This document shows, one piece after another, positions 1 to 5,071 of a stretch of DNA of 5,073 nt. Under the pieces are notes generated by a model. The model did no database searches. It was not told the DNA's origin and saw only the letters and a program-made list of their open reading frames with translations. Source of the DNA: an uncultured Eubacteriales bacterium (GTDB lineage Bacteria > Bacillota > Clostridia > UMGS1810); contig CABUQL010000114.1 of NCBI GenBank assembly GCA_902493665.1, positions 1 through 5,073 of the forward strand. Reading direction: 5' to 3'. Position 1 is the stretch's first letter. Each line of letters starts with the position of its first letter. The translations under genes and the position numbers were made by a program.

Positions 1-268
1 CCTGCAAGAGAGCTCTTGCAATACCGTGTCTGATAGCGCCTGCCTGACCTGTAAATCCGCCGCCTATTACTTTGCAGATAACATCGAATTTTCCGAGGCT
101 GTCTGTTGCTACGAGCGGCTGCCTTACGATAACTTTAAGTGTTTCAAGACCAAAGTAATCGTCAATTGTTCTGCCGTTTATTGAAATAACACCCGTACCG
201 GGTACCAATCTTACTCTTGCAATTGATTTTTTTCTTCTTCCTGTGCCGTAAAACTGTACGTTTGCCAT
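1..268 (-). CDS. rpsI: 30S ribosomal protein S9 (uS9), N-terminal part, cut by the window edge
   Basis: Small-subunit ribosomal protein of the 30S head; the C-terminal tail of the family, which lies off-window, reaches towards the P-site tRNA. The minus-strand frame begins with ATG at 266-268 and reads MANVQFYGTGRRKKSIARVR, a typical S9 start. It continues with the conserved segments PGTGVISINGR, DYFG, LVATDSLGKFDV and GGGFTGQAGAIRHGIARALL. About 89 of the usual roughly 130 residues are present; the truncation is only the window boundary. The start is fixed by a strong Shine-Dalgarno AAGGAGGA (278-285, minus strand), which overlaps the stop codon of rplM just upstream. The 15-base gap to rplM indicates co-transcription and probably translational coupling. 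No frameshift or odd codon use is visible. Confidence 0.98.
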   Translation of the reverse strand, partial: MANVQFYGTGRRKKSIARVRLVPGTGVISINGRTIDDYFGLETLKVIVRQPLVATDSLGKFDVICKVIGGGFTGQAGAIRHGIARALLQ

Positions 269-283
269 TATGTGTTCTCCTCC

Positions 284-721
284 TTATCTTATTTCGCCGT
301 TAAACATTTCCGGCTTCTGTGCTTCGTGATTGTGTTCTTCGCCCTTATATACTCTGAGACGTGTAAGAGCGTTTGCACCGAGCGTATTGTGAGGAAGCAT
401 ACCCTTAACAGCAAGCATCATAGCTTTTTCGGGTTTTTCCTGCATAAGGATTTTGTATTTGGTTTCTTTAAGTCCGCCTACATATCCTGTGTGATATCTG
501 TAATACTTCTGTTCAAGCTTTTTGCCTGTAAGAACTGCTTTGTCAGCATTTAAAATTATTACGAAATCTCCGCAGTCAACATGCGGTGTAAATGTAGGTT
601 TGTTTTTACCTCTTAAAATTGAAGCGGCTGCACTTGCAACTCTTCCGAGCGGCTTGTCTTTAGCATCTATAATGTACCATTTTCTTTCAACTTCGCTCGG
701 CTTAGCCATATAACTGCTCAT
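284..721 (-). CDS. rplM: 50S ribosomal protein L13 (uL13)
   Basis: Large-subunit ribosomal protein, an early assembly protein that binds 23S rRNA. The 145-residue product has the usual family length. It carries the family landmarks: ERKWYIIDAKDKPLGRVAS near residues 12-30, ILRGKNKPTFTPHVDCGD (about 35-52), LTGKKLEQKYYRYHTGYVGG (about 64-83), KGMLPHNTLG (about 106-115) and the C-terminal EEHNHEAQKPE. The start at 719-721 is chosen because GGAGGT lies at 729-734 (minus strand) at good spacing; an internal ATG at 707-709 would give MAKPSEVERKW but has no better ribosome binding site. It is first in the rplM-rpsI operon, the usual order in Firmicutes, and has its own sigma-A-type promoter about 45 bases upstream. 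Confidence 0.98.
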   Translation of the reverse strand: MSSYMAKPSEVERKWYIIDAKDKPLGRVASAAASILRGKNKPTFTPHVDCGDFVIILNADKAVLTGKKLEQKYYRYHTGYVGGLKETKYKILMQEKPEKAMMLAVKGMLPHNTLGANALTRLRVYKGEEHNHEAQKPEMFNGEIR

Positions 722-767
722 ATTGTTTACCTCCGTTTAAAGTTCTGTCTTTTATTCAACTTCTGCT

Positions 768-796
768 ATTTTAATACATTACACAAAAAATGTCAA
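768..796 (-). promoter_or_regulatory. Sigma-A-type promoter of rplM-rpsI
   Basis: On the minus strand a perfect -35 TTGACA (791-796) is separated by 17 bases from a -10 TAAAAT (768-773). Transcription would start near 761, giving a leader of about 40 nt before the rplM ATG. That leader contains only a weak AAGTT/AACTT pairing, and I do not recognise a structured L13 autoregulatory leader in it. Confidence 0.75.
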
Positions 797-830
797 TACC
801 TTTTTTGAAAAAAATTAATTTGTTATTTTG

Positions 831-876
831 ATACTTTTGTATTCTTTTGTTTTCTCTTGTTTTCTCTCGTTTTCTC
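831..876. repeat. Degenerate 10-bp tandem T-rich repeat between divergent promoters
   Basis: Reading from 831, consecutive 10-base units are TACTTTTGT-like, ATTCTTTTGT, TTTCTCTTGT, TTTCTCTCGT and a partial TTTCTC. The core CTTTTGT/CTCTTGT recurs every 10 bases, close to one DNA helical turn. It lies between the outward-facing promoters of rplM and the membrane-protein gene. Phased T-tracts can bend DNA or act as UP-like elements, but a low-complexity origin is equally possible. Confidence 0.5.
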
Positions 877-892
877 GAATGCGATTTTCAAA

Positions 893-921
893 TTGACAAT
901 TAATTTTTGATGTTATATAAT
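893..921 (+). promoter_or_regulatory. Perfect-consensus sigma-A promoter for the membrane protein gene
   Basis: TTGACA (893-898), a 17-base spacer, then TATAAT (916-921): every position matches the vegetative consensus at the ideal spacing. Transcription would begin near 928, leaving a leader of about 28 nt before the ATG at 956, with a ribosome binding site AAGGAGA at 939-945. Confidence 0.85.
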
Positions 922-955
922 TTGTTTATATATAAATGAAGGAGATTTTTATAAT

Positions 956-1438
956 ATGAAGACTGTTTTTAAAAATGCAGGAATGCTTTTTTGGTATAAA
1001 TTTTTATTTACGCTTTTGTCGGTTGCGTTTTTTTATTCATTTTTCTGGATGACTTCGTATAAAAACGGACTTTTAATATATTCCGCGCTAATGTGCATTC
1101 TTTATTTTTCGGCTGATTATTCATATATATGGAAAGCCGGAAAAAAAGATATGCGCCAAAATAAATTTAATCTTAAAAGCGTTATGCTTTCTGTTCTTAT
1201 TTCTGAAATTCCTTCAATTATATTAACCGTTTTATATTTTGTGCACAAAACAGATATTTTAACCTTAATATACAGATGTTATCAGTTTGTTTATATAGGT
1301 TTTATAGAACCGGACGCTGCAAAAATAATTATTATTTTGCCCGTGTTTTTTGTTTCGGCGCTCGGTTACGCTTTGGGATTTAAGGATTTTGAAATATATG
1401 ACAGAATCGTAATGAAACTTGTATATAAAAAGAAATAA
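956..1438 (+). CDS. Uncharacterised four-helix membrane protein
   Basis: I do not recognise this 160-residue protein. It is strongly hydrophobic, with probable membrane helices near residues 12-32, 38-57, 73-96 and 121-142, and perhaps a weaker fifth around 101-116. A basic, polar loop (about 59-72, KAGKKDMRQNKFN) separates helices 2 and 3, and the short tail ends in a basic cluster (KLVYKKK); by the positive-inside rule both are probably cytoplasmic. No signal peptidase site, catalytic motif or transporter signature is visible. The start is supported by AAGGAGA at 939-945, 10 bases from the ATG, and by the perfect promoter upstream. It is monocistronic: divergent from rplM and convergent with the AraC-type gene, so context gives no function. 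It is a real gene judged by its promoter, ribosome binding site and coherent topology, but any role is unknown. Confidence 0.8.
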   Translation: MKTVFKNAGMLFWYKFLFTLLSVAFFYSFFWMTSYKNGLLIYSALMCILYFSADYSYIWKAGKKDMRQNKFNLKSVMLSVLISEIPSIILTVLYFVHKTDILTLIYRCYQFVYIGFIEPDAAKIIIILPVFFVSALGYALGFKDFEIYDRIVMKLVYKKK

Positions 1439-1450
1439 AGAATTCTTTAG

Positions 1451-1487
1451 AAAAACTGCAACATTTTCCTTTTGCAAAGTCTTTTTT
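1451..1487. terminator. Weak bidirectional terminator candidate between convergent genes
   Basis: An imperfect hairpin pairs TGCAA (1457-1461) with TTGCA (1472-1476). It is flanked by AAAAA on the left (1451-1455) and by CTTTTTT on the right (1481-1487), so each strand has a U-tract after the stem. The core stem is only 5 bp with a 10-base loop and has bulges further out, so termination would be inefficient. It sits exactly between the stop codons of the two convergent genes. Confidence 0.35.
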
Positions 1488-1491
1488 AAAT

Positions 1492-2274
1492 CTATTTTCG
1501 GCGTCTATAATAAAGAGGTGACATTCCGACTCTTTTTTTAAACATATTTGAAAAATAGTATTCGTCGGCAAACGAAAGCAGCATTGCGATTTGTTTTATC
1601 GAAAGCGCAGTGTTTTCCAAAAGCTTTTTTGATTCTGAAATTTTTCTTTCCAGAAGGTAATCGTAGGGCGATATATTATATTCTTTTTTAAAATCCTTTG
1701 TAATCTGCGAAGGAGATTTTCCCAAAAATGATGCCATATCGCTTATTCTTATCGGTTTTTTTGCGTTTTTGTCAATATAGCCTTTAAGTTTTTTTGCATC
1801 CGATACTTTTTGCTTTTCGGGAGATGACAAATACATTTTATATAAAATCTTTTCAAGTTCGACTCCCGCATTGAAACCGCCGTTTTCGCCCGGGCACATT
1901 TTCGTGATGTTTTTAAGTTCGTTGTAAATATCAAAATTTTCAAAATAATACTTTCCCGTAAGATGATATTTTTCAACAAGCAAATCGGCAAGAGGGCCTT
2001 TGAAATTCGCCCATATTTTAACCCACGGATTTTCCTTGCTGCTGTAATAAGTATGATTTGTTTCGGGCTGGACAAAATAAACGTCGCCTTTTTTCGGATA
2101 AAAGACTTTTCCATCAATTTCAAGAGTGCCTTCGCCGTCAATGATATATTCGATCACGTAAAAATCCGATTTTGACCTTTTAATTTTATACGAGCCGTCA
2201 CAGTATGAGATTCCCACAAGAGTAAAATTAATCAGCGCATTATTTTTAAAAACATCAAAAAAACTTTCTTTCAT
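1492..2274 (-). CDS. AraC-family transcriptional regulator with N-terminal cupin-like sensor domain
   Basis: Cytoplasmic DNA-binding regulator of 260 residues, a usual length for the family. Residues about 35-90 form an AraC-type ligand-binding beta-barrel: YVIEYIIDGEGTLEIDGKVF, then KKGDVYFVQPETNHTYYS, resembling sugar-responsive regulators. The C-terminal 100 residues carry two helix-turn-helix motifs: ISDMASFLGKSPSQITKDFK (about 177-196), and IKQIAMLLSFADEYYFSNMF with FKKRVGMSPLYYR (about 226-257). The second matches the AraC signature, with Ser replacing the usual Gly before the Phe. The frame is open up to 2394, but I choose the ATG at 2272-2274 because GAGGAA (2282-2287, minus strand) precedes it at ideal spacing; the extra 40 upstream codons have no family similarity and would overlap the control region. 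It is divergent from the GtaA-family gene, so it most likely regulates that gene and perhaps itself. The inducer is unknown. Confidence 0.95.
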   Translation of the reverse strand: MKESFFDVFKNNALINFTLVGISYCDGSYKIKRSKSDFYVIEYIIDGEGTLEIDGKVFYPKKGDVYFVQPETNHTYYSSKENPWVKIWANFKGPLADLLVEKYHLTGKYYFENFDIYNELKNITKMCPGENGGFNAGVELEKILYKMYLSSPEKQKVSDAKKLKGYIDKNAKKPIRISDMASFLGKSPSQITKDFKKEYNISPYDYLLERKISESKKLLENTALSIKQIAMLLSFADEYYFSNMFKKRVGMSPLYYRRRK

Positions 2275-2281
2275 AACACGA

Positions 2282-2287
2282 TTCCTC
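2282..2287 (-). promoter_or_regulatory. Ribosome binding site that sets the AraC-type gene start
   Basis: GAGGAA on the minus strand, 7 bases before the ATG at 2272-2274. The earlier in-frame ATGs (2287-2289 and 2392-2394) lack a comparable site, so translation most likely starts at 2274. Confidence 0.75.
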
Positions 2288-2308
2288 ATCTTTTTACAGA
2301 ATAATATA

Positions 2309-2337
2309 TTGTTTTTAACTTGATTATGATTTATTAT
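2309..2337 (+). promoter_or_regulatory. Candidate promoter of the GtaA-family gene, overlapping the opposing promoter
   Basis: On the plus strand TTGTTT (2309-2314), 17 bases, then TATTAT (2332-2337). Each box differs from consensus at one or two positions, suggesting a weak promoter that could need activation. Its -10 occupies almost the same bases as the -10 of the AraC-type gene on the other strand. The region is AT-rich, so chance is a real alternative. Confidence 0.4.
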
Positions 2338-2361
2338 AACATTACGGAAGTAAAAATTCAA
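2332..2361 (-). promoter_or_regulatory. Sigma-A-type promoter of the AraC-family gene
   Basis: On the minus strand a -35 TTGAAT (2356-2361) is followed after 17 bases by a perfect -10 TATAAT (2333-2338). TG immediately before the -10, at the extended position (TGT-TATAAT), strengthens it. Transcription would start near 2326, giving a leader of about 50 nt. Confidence 0.75.
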
Positions 2362-2366
2362 TACGG
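2340..2366. promoter_or_regulatory. Candidate AraC-type operator: CAWTACGG direct repeat
   Basis: CATTACGG (2340-2347) and CAATACGG (2359-2366) match at 7 of 8 positions and start 19 bases apart, close to two helical turns. AraC-family dimers typically bind direct repeats with spacing of about this size. The GC-containing repeat stands out in an AT-rich intergenic region and flanks the -35 box of the regulator's promoter, which suggests autoregulation. Assignment is inference. Confidence 0.45.
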
Positions 2367-2369
2367 TTC

Positions 2370-2396
2370 GGAGAGATAACGTGAAAATTATCATCC
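2370..2396. repeat. Inverted repeat in the leader of the GtaA-family gene
   Basis: GATAA (2375-2379) pairs with TTATC (2388-2392) across 8 bases, and the flanks GGA (2370-2372) and TCC (2394-2396) extend the symmetry after a small internal mismatch. It lies directly before the ribosome binding site at 2405-2408. It could be a second protein-binding site or a weak RNA hairpin. Confidence 0.35.
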
Positions 2397-2404
2397 GGCA
2401 GAAT

Positions 2405-2408
2405 GGAG
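2405..2408 (+). promoter_or_regulatory. Ribosome binding site that sets the GtaA-family gene start
   Basis: GGAG lies 6 bases before the ATG at 2415-2417. The upstream in-frame ATG at 2403-2405 overlaps this site and has no Shine-Dalgarno sequence of its own, so the four extra residues MEII are probably not translated. Confidence 0.7.
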
Positions 2409-2414
2409 ATTATT

Positions 2415-4415
2415 ATGGACTTAAGACCTGTTTGCACACCTCTTATAACGGTTGACCCCTTTTTCTCGGTTTGGTCAGATACCGACAATCTTTATGACGA
2501 TACAACAAGGCACTGGACCGGAAGAACAATGAATATGTGCGGTATGATTAAAATTGACGGCAAAGTGTATAAATTTATGGGTATGCAAAACCCGAGCAAC
2601 ATTTACTACACAAAAGAAGCAAATGTTATAAAGCAAAAAAGCGTAAAAGTTTATCCCATGCACACGGAGTACGTTTTTGAAAATGAAACGGTTGTATTAA
2701 ACTTAAACTTTTTAACTCCGCTTTTGCTGAACAAACTTGAAATTATGTCGCGTCCCGTTTCATACATATATTATAATATTGAAGTAAAAGACAAAAAAGA
2801 GCATGACATTGAAATGTATTTTGACGTTTCGACTCAGTTTTGCATAAATAAGCTTGACTCAAAGGTTAAATTTGAAAAGCACGGCGATTATATACGTTTC
2901 GGAAAATCGGAGCAGAACGTTCTTTATTTTGCTGCAGATTCGTGCTGCATTGACTGGGGATATATGTATCTTGCTCATGAAAACTGCAATGCCGAGGTTC
3001 TCGGAATAAGAAAACATTATGAAACGGGCAAGACGCTTAGATCAAACATTGATTTTGATTTGGAATATGACGGTCTGGAGGACGCTGCGGTTTTATACAC
3101 AACCTCGAAAAAGCTGAGCGATGTTATAACTTTGGCATACGACGATGTTAAATCAATACAGTATTTCGGCAAAAACATAGACGCATATTACATAAAGCAA
3201 TACAAAACATTTGAAAATATGTTAAAATGTGCGGTTTCCGATTTTGAAGAAGTTAAAGAAGAAGCTTTAAAACAGGAAAAAGAAATAATTAAAGACGCAA
3301 AAAAAGTTTCGGACCAATATGCAGACCTTATATCGCTTTCGTACCGTCAGGCTATAGGAGCGCACAAAGCGGCAGTTGACGAAAACGGCGATGTGCTTTT
3401 CCTTTCAAAAGAGTGTCACTCAAACGGATGTATTGCAACGGTTGACGTTACATATCCTTCAATACCGATGTTTTTACGATATAATCCCGAACTTGTAAAG
3501 GGTATGATAAGACCTATTATGAAGTACAACGAAACGGATATGTGGCCCTACGAATTTGCTCCGCATGACTGCGGAAGATACCCGCTCTGCAACGGTCAGG
3601 TTTATTCGATGTATGCAAAAATCGGCGGTGAAATTAAAACGCAGGAAGATATTATCGCCGAAAACAGAAAGAGACAAATGCCCGTTGAAGAATGCGGAAA
3701 TATGCTTATTATATTTGCTGCAATTGAAAAATGGGGTAATGATAAAGAATATGCGGCAAAGTATAAAGATGTTCTTAAAAGATGGGTGGATTACCTTGTT
3801 GAAAACGGATACAATCCCGATTTTCAGCTTTGCACCGATGATTTTGCCGGAAAACTTGCGCATAACTGCAACTTAAGTTTAAAGGCAATACTCGGCATTG
3901 CGTCTTATGCAAAAATGTTCGGCGACGAAAAATATATGGACATTGCAAAAGAATATGCGAAAAAATGGGAAGAAGACACAAAAACAAAGGACGCAACCGC
4001 ACTTACATTTGATACGAAAGACACATGGAGCTTAAAATACAATATCGTTTGGGACAGACTTTTGGATTTGCATATTTTTAATCCCGAAGTTTCGAAACGC
4101 GAAATCGCGTTTTATCTTACAAAGCTTAACAGATACGGCGTACCGCTGGATTCGAGAAAGGACTATACAAAAATCGACTGGCTTGCATGGACTACCGTTA
4201 TGTGCGATGACAAAAAATATACAGAAAAAATCTATGACTGTGTGTGGAATTTCTTAAATGAAAGCACCGACAGGGTGCCGATAACGGATTGGTATTACAC
4301 AACAAGCGGCGATCAGGCAAACCACATTACAACAAAACCGCAGGGATATCTTTACGGCTTCAGAAACAGAACCGTTTTGGGCGGTGTGTTTATTAATCTT
4401 TTGACAGATAAGTAA
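2415..4415 (+). CDS. GtaA-type 'glutaminase' family protein (DUF5127/DUF4965/DUF1793), probably cytoplasmic
   Basis: A 666-residue enzyme of the family named after fungal glutaminase GtaA and common in Bacteroidota and Firmicutes. The N-terminus RPVCTPLITVDPFFSVWS with DDTTRHWTG (about 27-36) and IDGKVYKFMG is the family's opening signature, leading into a beta-rich domain (to about 250). From about residue 300 an all-helical toroid region follows with conserved motifs: SYRQAIGAHKAA (309-320), EFAPHDCGRYP (380-390), MPVEECGNML (422-431), TDDFAGKLAHNCNLSLKAI (474-492), YGVPLDSR (574-581) with DWLAWT, and DWYYTTSGD near the C-terminus. The acidic and His residues in these motifs are plausible catalytic candidates; I cannot assign which act. 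There is no signal peptide, unlike the secreted fungal and many Bacteroidota members, and Cys is frequent (CC at 177-178), so it is likely cytosolic. The 'glutaminase' name is inherited; the (alpha/alpha)6-like fold also fits a glycoside hydrolase. Divergent from the AraC-type regulator and followed by a strong terminator, so monocistronic. Confidence 0.93.
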   Translation: MDLRPVCTPLITVDPFFSVWSDTDNLYDDTTRHWTGRTMNMCGMIKIDGKVYKFMGMQNPSNIYYTKEANVIKQKSVKVYPMHTEYVFENETVVLNLNFLTPLLLNKLEIMSRPVSYIYYNIEVKDKKEHDIEMYFDVSTQFCINKLDSKVKFEKHGDYIRFGKSEQNVLYFAADSCCIDWGYMYLAHENCNAEVLGIRKHYETGKTLRSNIDFDLEYDGLEDAAVLYTTSKKLSDVITLAYDDVKSIQYFGKNIDAYYIKQYKTFENMLKCAVSDFEEVKEEALKQEKEIIKDAKKVSDQYADLISLSYRQAIGAHKAAVDENGDVLFLSKECHSNGCIATVDVTYPSIPMFLRYNPELVKGMIRPIMKYNETDMWPYEFAPHDCGRYPLCNGQVYSMYAKIGGEIKTQEDIIAENRKRQMPVEECGNMLIIFAAIEKWGNDKEYAAKYKDVLKRWVDYLVENGYNPDFQLCTDDFAGKLAHNCNLSLKAILGIASYAKMFGDEKYMDIAKEYAKKWEEDTKTKDATALTFDTKDTWSLKYNIVWDRLLDLHIFNPEVSKREIAFYLTKLNRYGVPLDSRKDYTKIDWLAWTTVMCDDKKYTEKIYDCVWNFLNESTDRVPITDWYYTTSGDQANHITTKPQGYLYGFRNRTVLGGVFINLLTDK

Positions 4416-4477
4416 TGCACAAAGTATAAATTTATTATTGCAATTTCATTTTGACTTTTTGATTTTTTATTCATCCG

Positions 4478-4517
4478 AAAAACAAGACGGAAACAGTTTG
4501 CTTCCGTCTTGTTTTTT
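4478..4517. terminator. Strong bidirectional Rho-independent terminator
   Basis: A perfect 15-bp inverted repeat: AAAAACAAGACGGAA (4478-4492) and TTCCGTCTTGTTTTT (4502-4516), with a 9-base loop. The G+C-containing inner stem is followed by a T-tract on the plus strand and, by symmetry, on the minus strand. It ends the GtaA-family gene from the left and the 55-residue gene from the right. Confidence 0.92.
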
Positions 4518-4542
4518 GCATAAATTGATTTTTTAAATGTTT

Positions 4543-4710
4543 TTAAAACATATCCATAATGCTGTCAATAGCTTCGCCGACCGTTTTAAACATTTCGTTT
4601 TTTGCTTTTGTCATCTGCTTATGCTTTTTGTCCTTAATAGGATCTGCAAGTATGCCGACTGCCGCACCTAAAACCGCACCTGTTAAAAGTCCGCCTGTAA
4701 AACCTTTCAT
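4543..4710 (-). CDS. Small YtxH-like glycine-rich membrane protein, 55 residues
   Basis: The minus-strand frame starts at ATG 4708-4710 and ends at TAA 4543-4545. The product begins MKGFTGGLLTGAVLGAAVGI, a single glycine-zipper hydrophobic helix (residues 4-22) of the GxxxGxxxG kind. LADP follows, then a charged amphipathic tail (KDKKHKQMTKAKNEMFKTV, ending AIDSIMDMF). This architecture, a short Gly/Ala helix, a conserved Pro and a Lys-rich helix, resembles the N-terminus of YtxH-domain stress and envelope proteins, although this one is much shorter than B. subtilis YtxH. The start is supported by AAAGGGAG (4719-4726, minus strand) at 8-base spacing. It is convergent with the GtaA-family gene and shares its terminator, and divergent from the YlmC/YmxH gene. 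Function is unknown; a membrane-anchored small protein is the safe reading. Confidence 0.75.
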   Translation of the reverse strand: MKGFTGGLLTGAVLGAAVGILADPIKDKKHKQMTKAKNEMFKTVGEAIDSIMDMF

Positions 4711-4767
4711 AATGAGCACTCCCTTTCTTTTTTATCATTAATAGTATTTGCGATAAGCAAAAAAATA

Positions 4768-4797
4768 TCATAAATAATTTTTAAAAAGCATATTTAT
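4768..4797 (+). promoter_or_regulatory. Candidate sigma-E-type sporulation promoter of the YlmC/YmxH gene
   Basis: TCATAAA (4768-4774), a 14-base spacer, then CATATTTAT (4789-4797). This resembles the mother-cell sigma-E pattern (ATA-containing -35, CATA-starting -10, spacing about 14). Transcription would start near 4804, just before the ribosome binding site. No good sigma-A promoter is visible here. The region is very AT-rich, so the match is tentative. Confidence 0.4.
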
Positions 4798-4828
4798 TTA
4801 TCAAAAAACAAAAAAGGCGGTAGATTTT

Positions 4829-5071
4829 ATGTTTAAAGCGTCGGAATTTAAATTAAGAGAGGTTATAAATCTTACTGACGGCGAAAGACTCGGATATGTC
4901 TGCGACCTTGAAATTGACGATTATACCGGGCAGATTTACTCACTTGTTGTGCCGTCAAGAGATAAAAACAGTTTTTGGGGCAAAACATCGCGTCTTTGTA
5001 TTCCCTGGAGTGCAATTGAGAAAATCAGCGACGATATAATTCTTGTAAATTTTGAAAAATCGTTTCGTTAG
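4829..5071 (+). CDS. YlmC/YmxH-family sporulation protein (PRC-barrel domain)
   Basis: Complete 80-residue protein that ends in TAG just before the window edge. The single PRC-barrel-like domain spans nearly the whole protein: SEFKLREVINLTDGERLGYV (5-24), DLEIDDYTGQIYSLVVPSR (26-44), then FWGKTSRLCIPWSAIEKISDDIILV (about 49-73). The 'LREVINLxDGxRLGYVxDxE' opening and the 'IPWxxIxKIGxDxILV' ending are the hallmarks of the YlmC/YmxH sporulation family; in B. subtilis both paralogues belong to the sigma-E mother-cell programme and their biochemical role is unclear. Length matches the family (about 80-85). The start is supported by AAAAGGCGG (4812-4820), a one-mismatch Shine-Dalgarno, 8 bases from ATG. 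I cannot tell whether it is closer to YlmC or YmxH, so no symbol is given. It marks the host as a spore former or a recent descendant of one. Confidence 0.95.
   Translation: MFKASEFKLREVINLTDGERLGYVCDLEIDDYTGQIYSLVVPSRDKNSFWGKTSRLCIPWSAIEKISDDIILVNFEKSFR

Noticed and set aside
272..553. Plus-strand open frame of 93 codons
   Set aside because: It lies wholly antisense to rplM and the rplM-rpsI junction; the Phe/Cys-rich product looks like a shadow of a ribosomal gene.
722..761. Structured L13 autoregulatory leader upstream of rplM
   Set aside because: The predicted leader is only about 40 nt and shows just a 5-bp AAGTT/AACTT pairing; I cannot support a known leader class.
1436..1449. Perfect 14-base palindrome TAAAGAATTCTTTA at the membrane-protein stop codon
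   Set aside because: It has no loop space and low stability, so it cannot form a useful terminator; it contains an EcoRI site by chance.
2275..2394. N-terminal extension of the AraC-type protein by 40 residues
   Set aside because: The extension covers the promoter and operator region, has no family similarity and lacks a ribosome binding site; GAGGAA supports the ATG at 2274.
3556..3876. Open frame of 106 codons inside the GtaA-family gene
   Set aside because: Out-of-frame shadow with no ribosome binding site; the overlapping frame has clear family motifs throughout.
4537..4551. ATGTTTT-T-AAAACAT palindrome at the end of the 55-residue gene
   Set aside because: Only A/T pairs plus one G-C with a single central base; it is coding sequence in an AT-rich context and not a convincing operator or hairpin.
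4559..4741. Plus-strand open frame of 60 codons with a hydrophobic, Pro-rich product
   Set aside because: It is antisense to the 55-residue YtxH-like gene, has no ribosome binding site, and its composition is what the opposite frame would produce.
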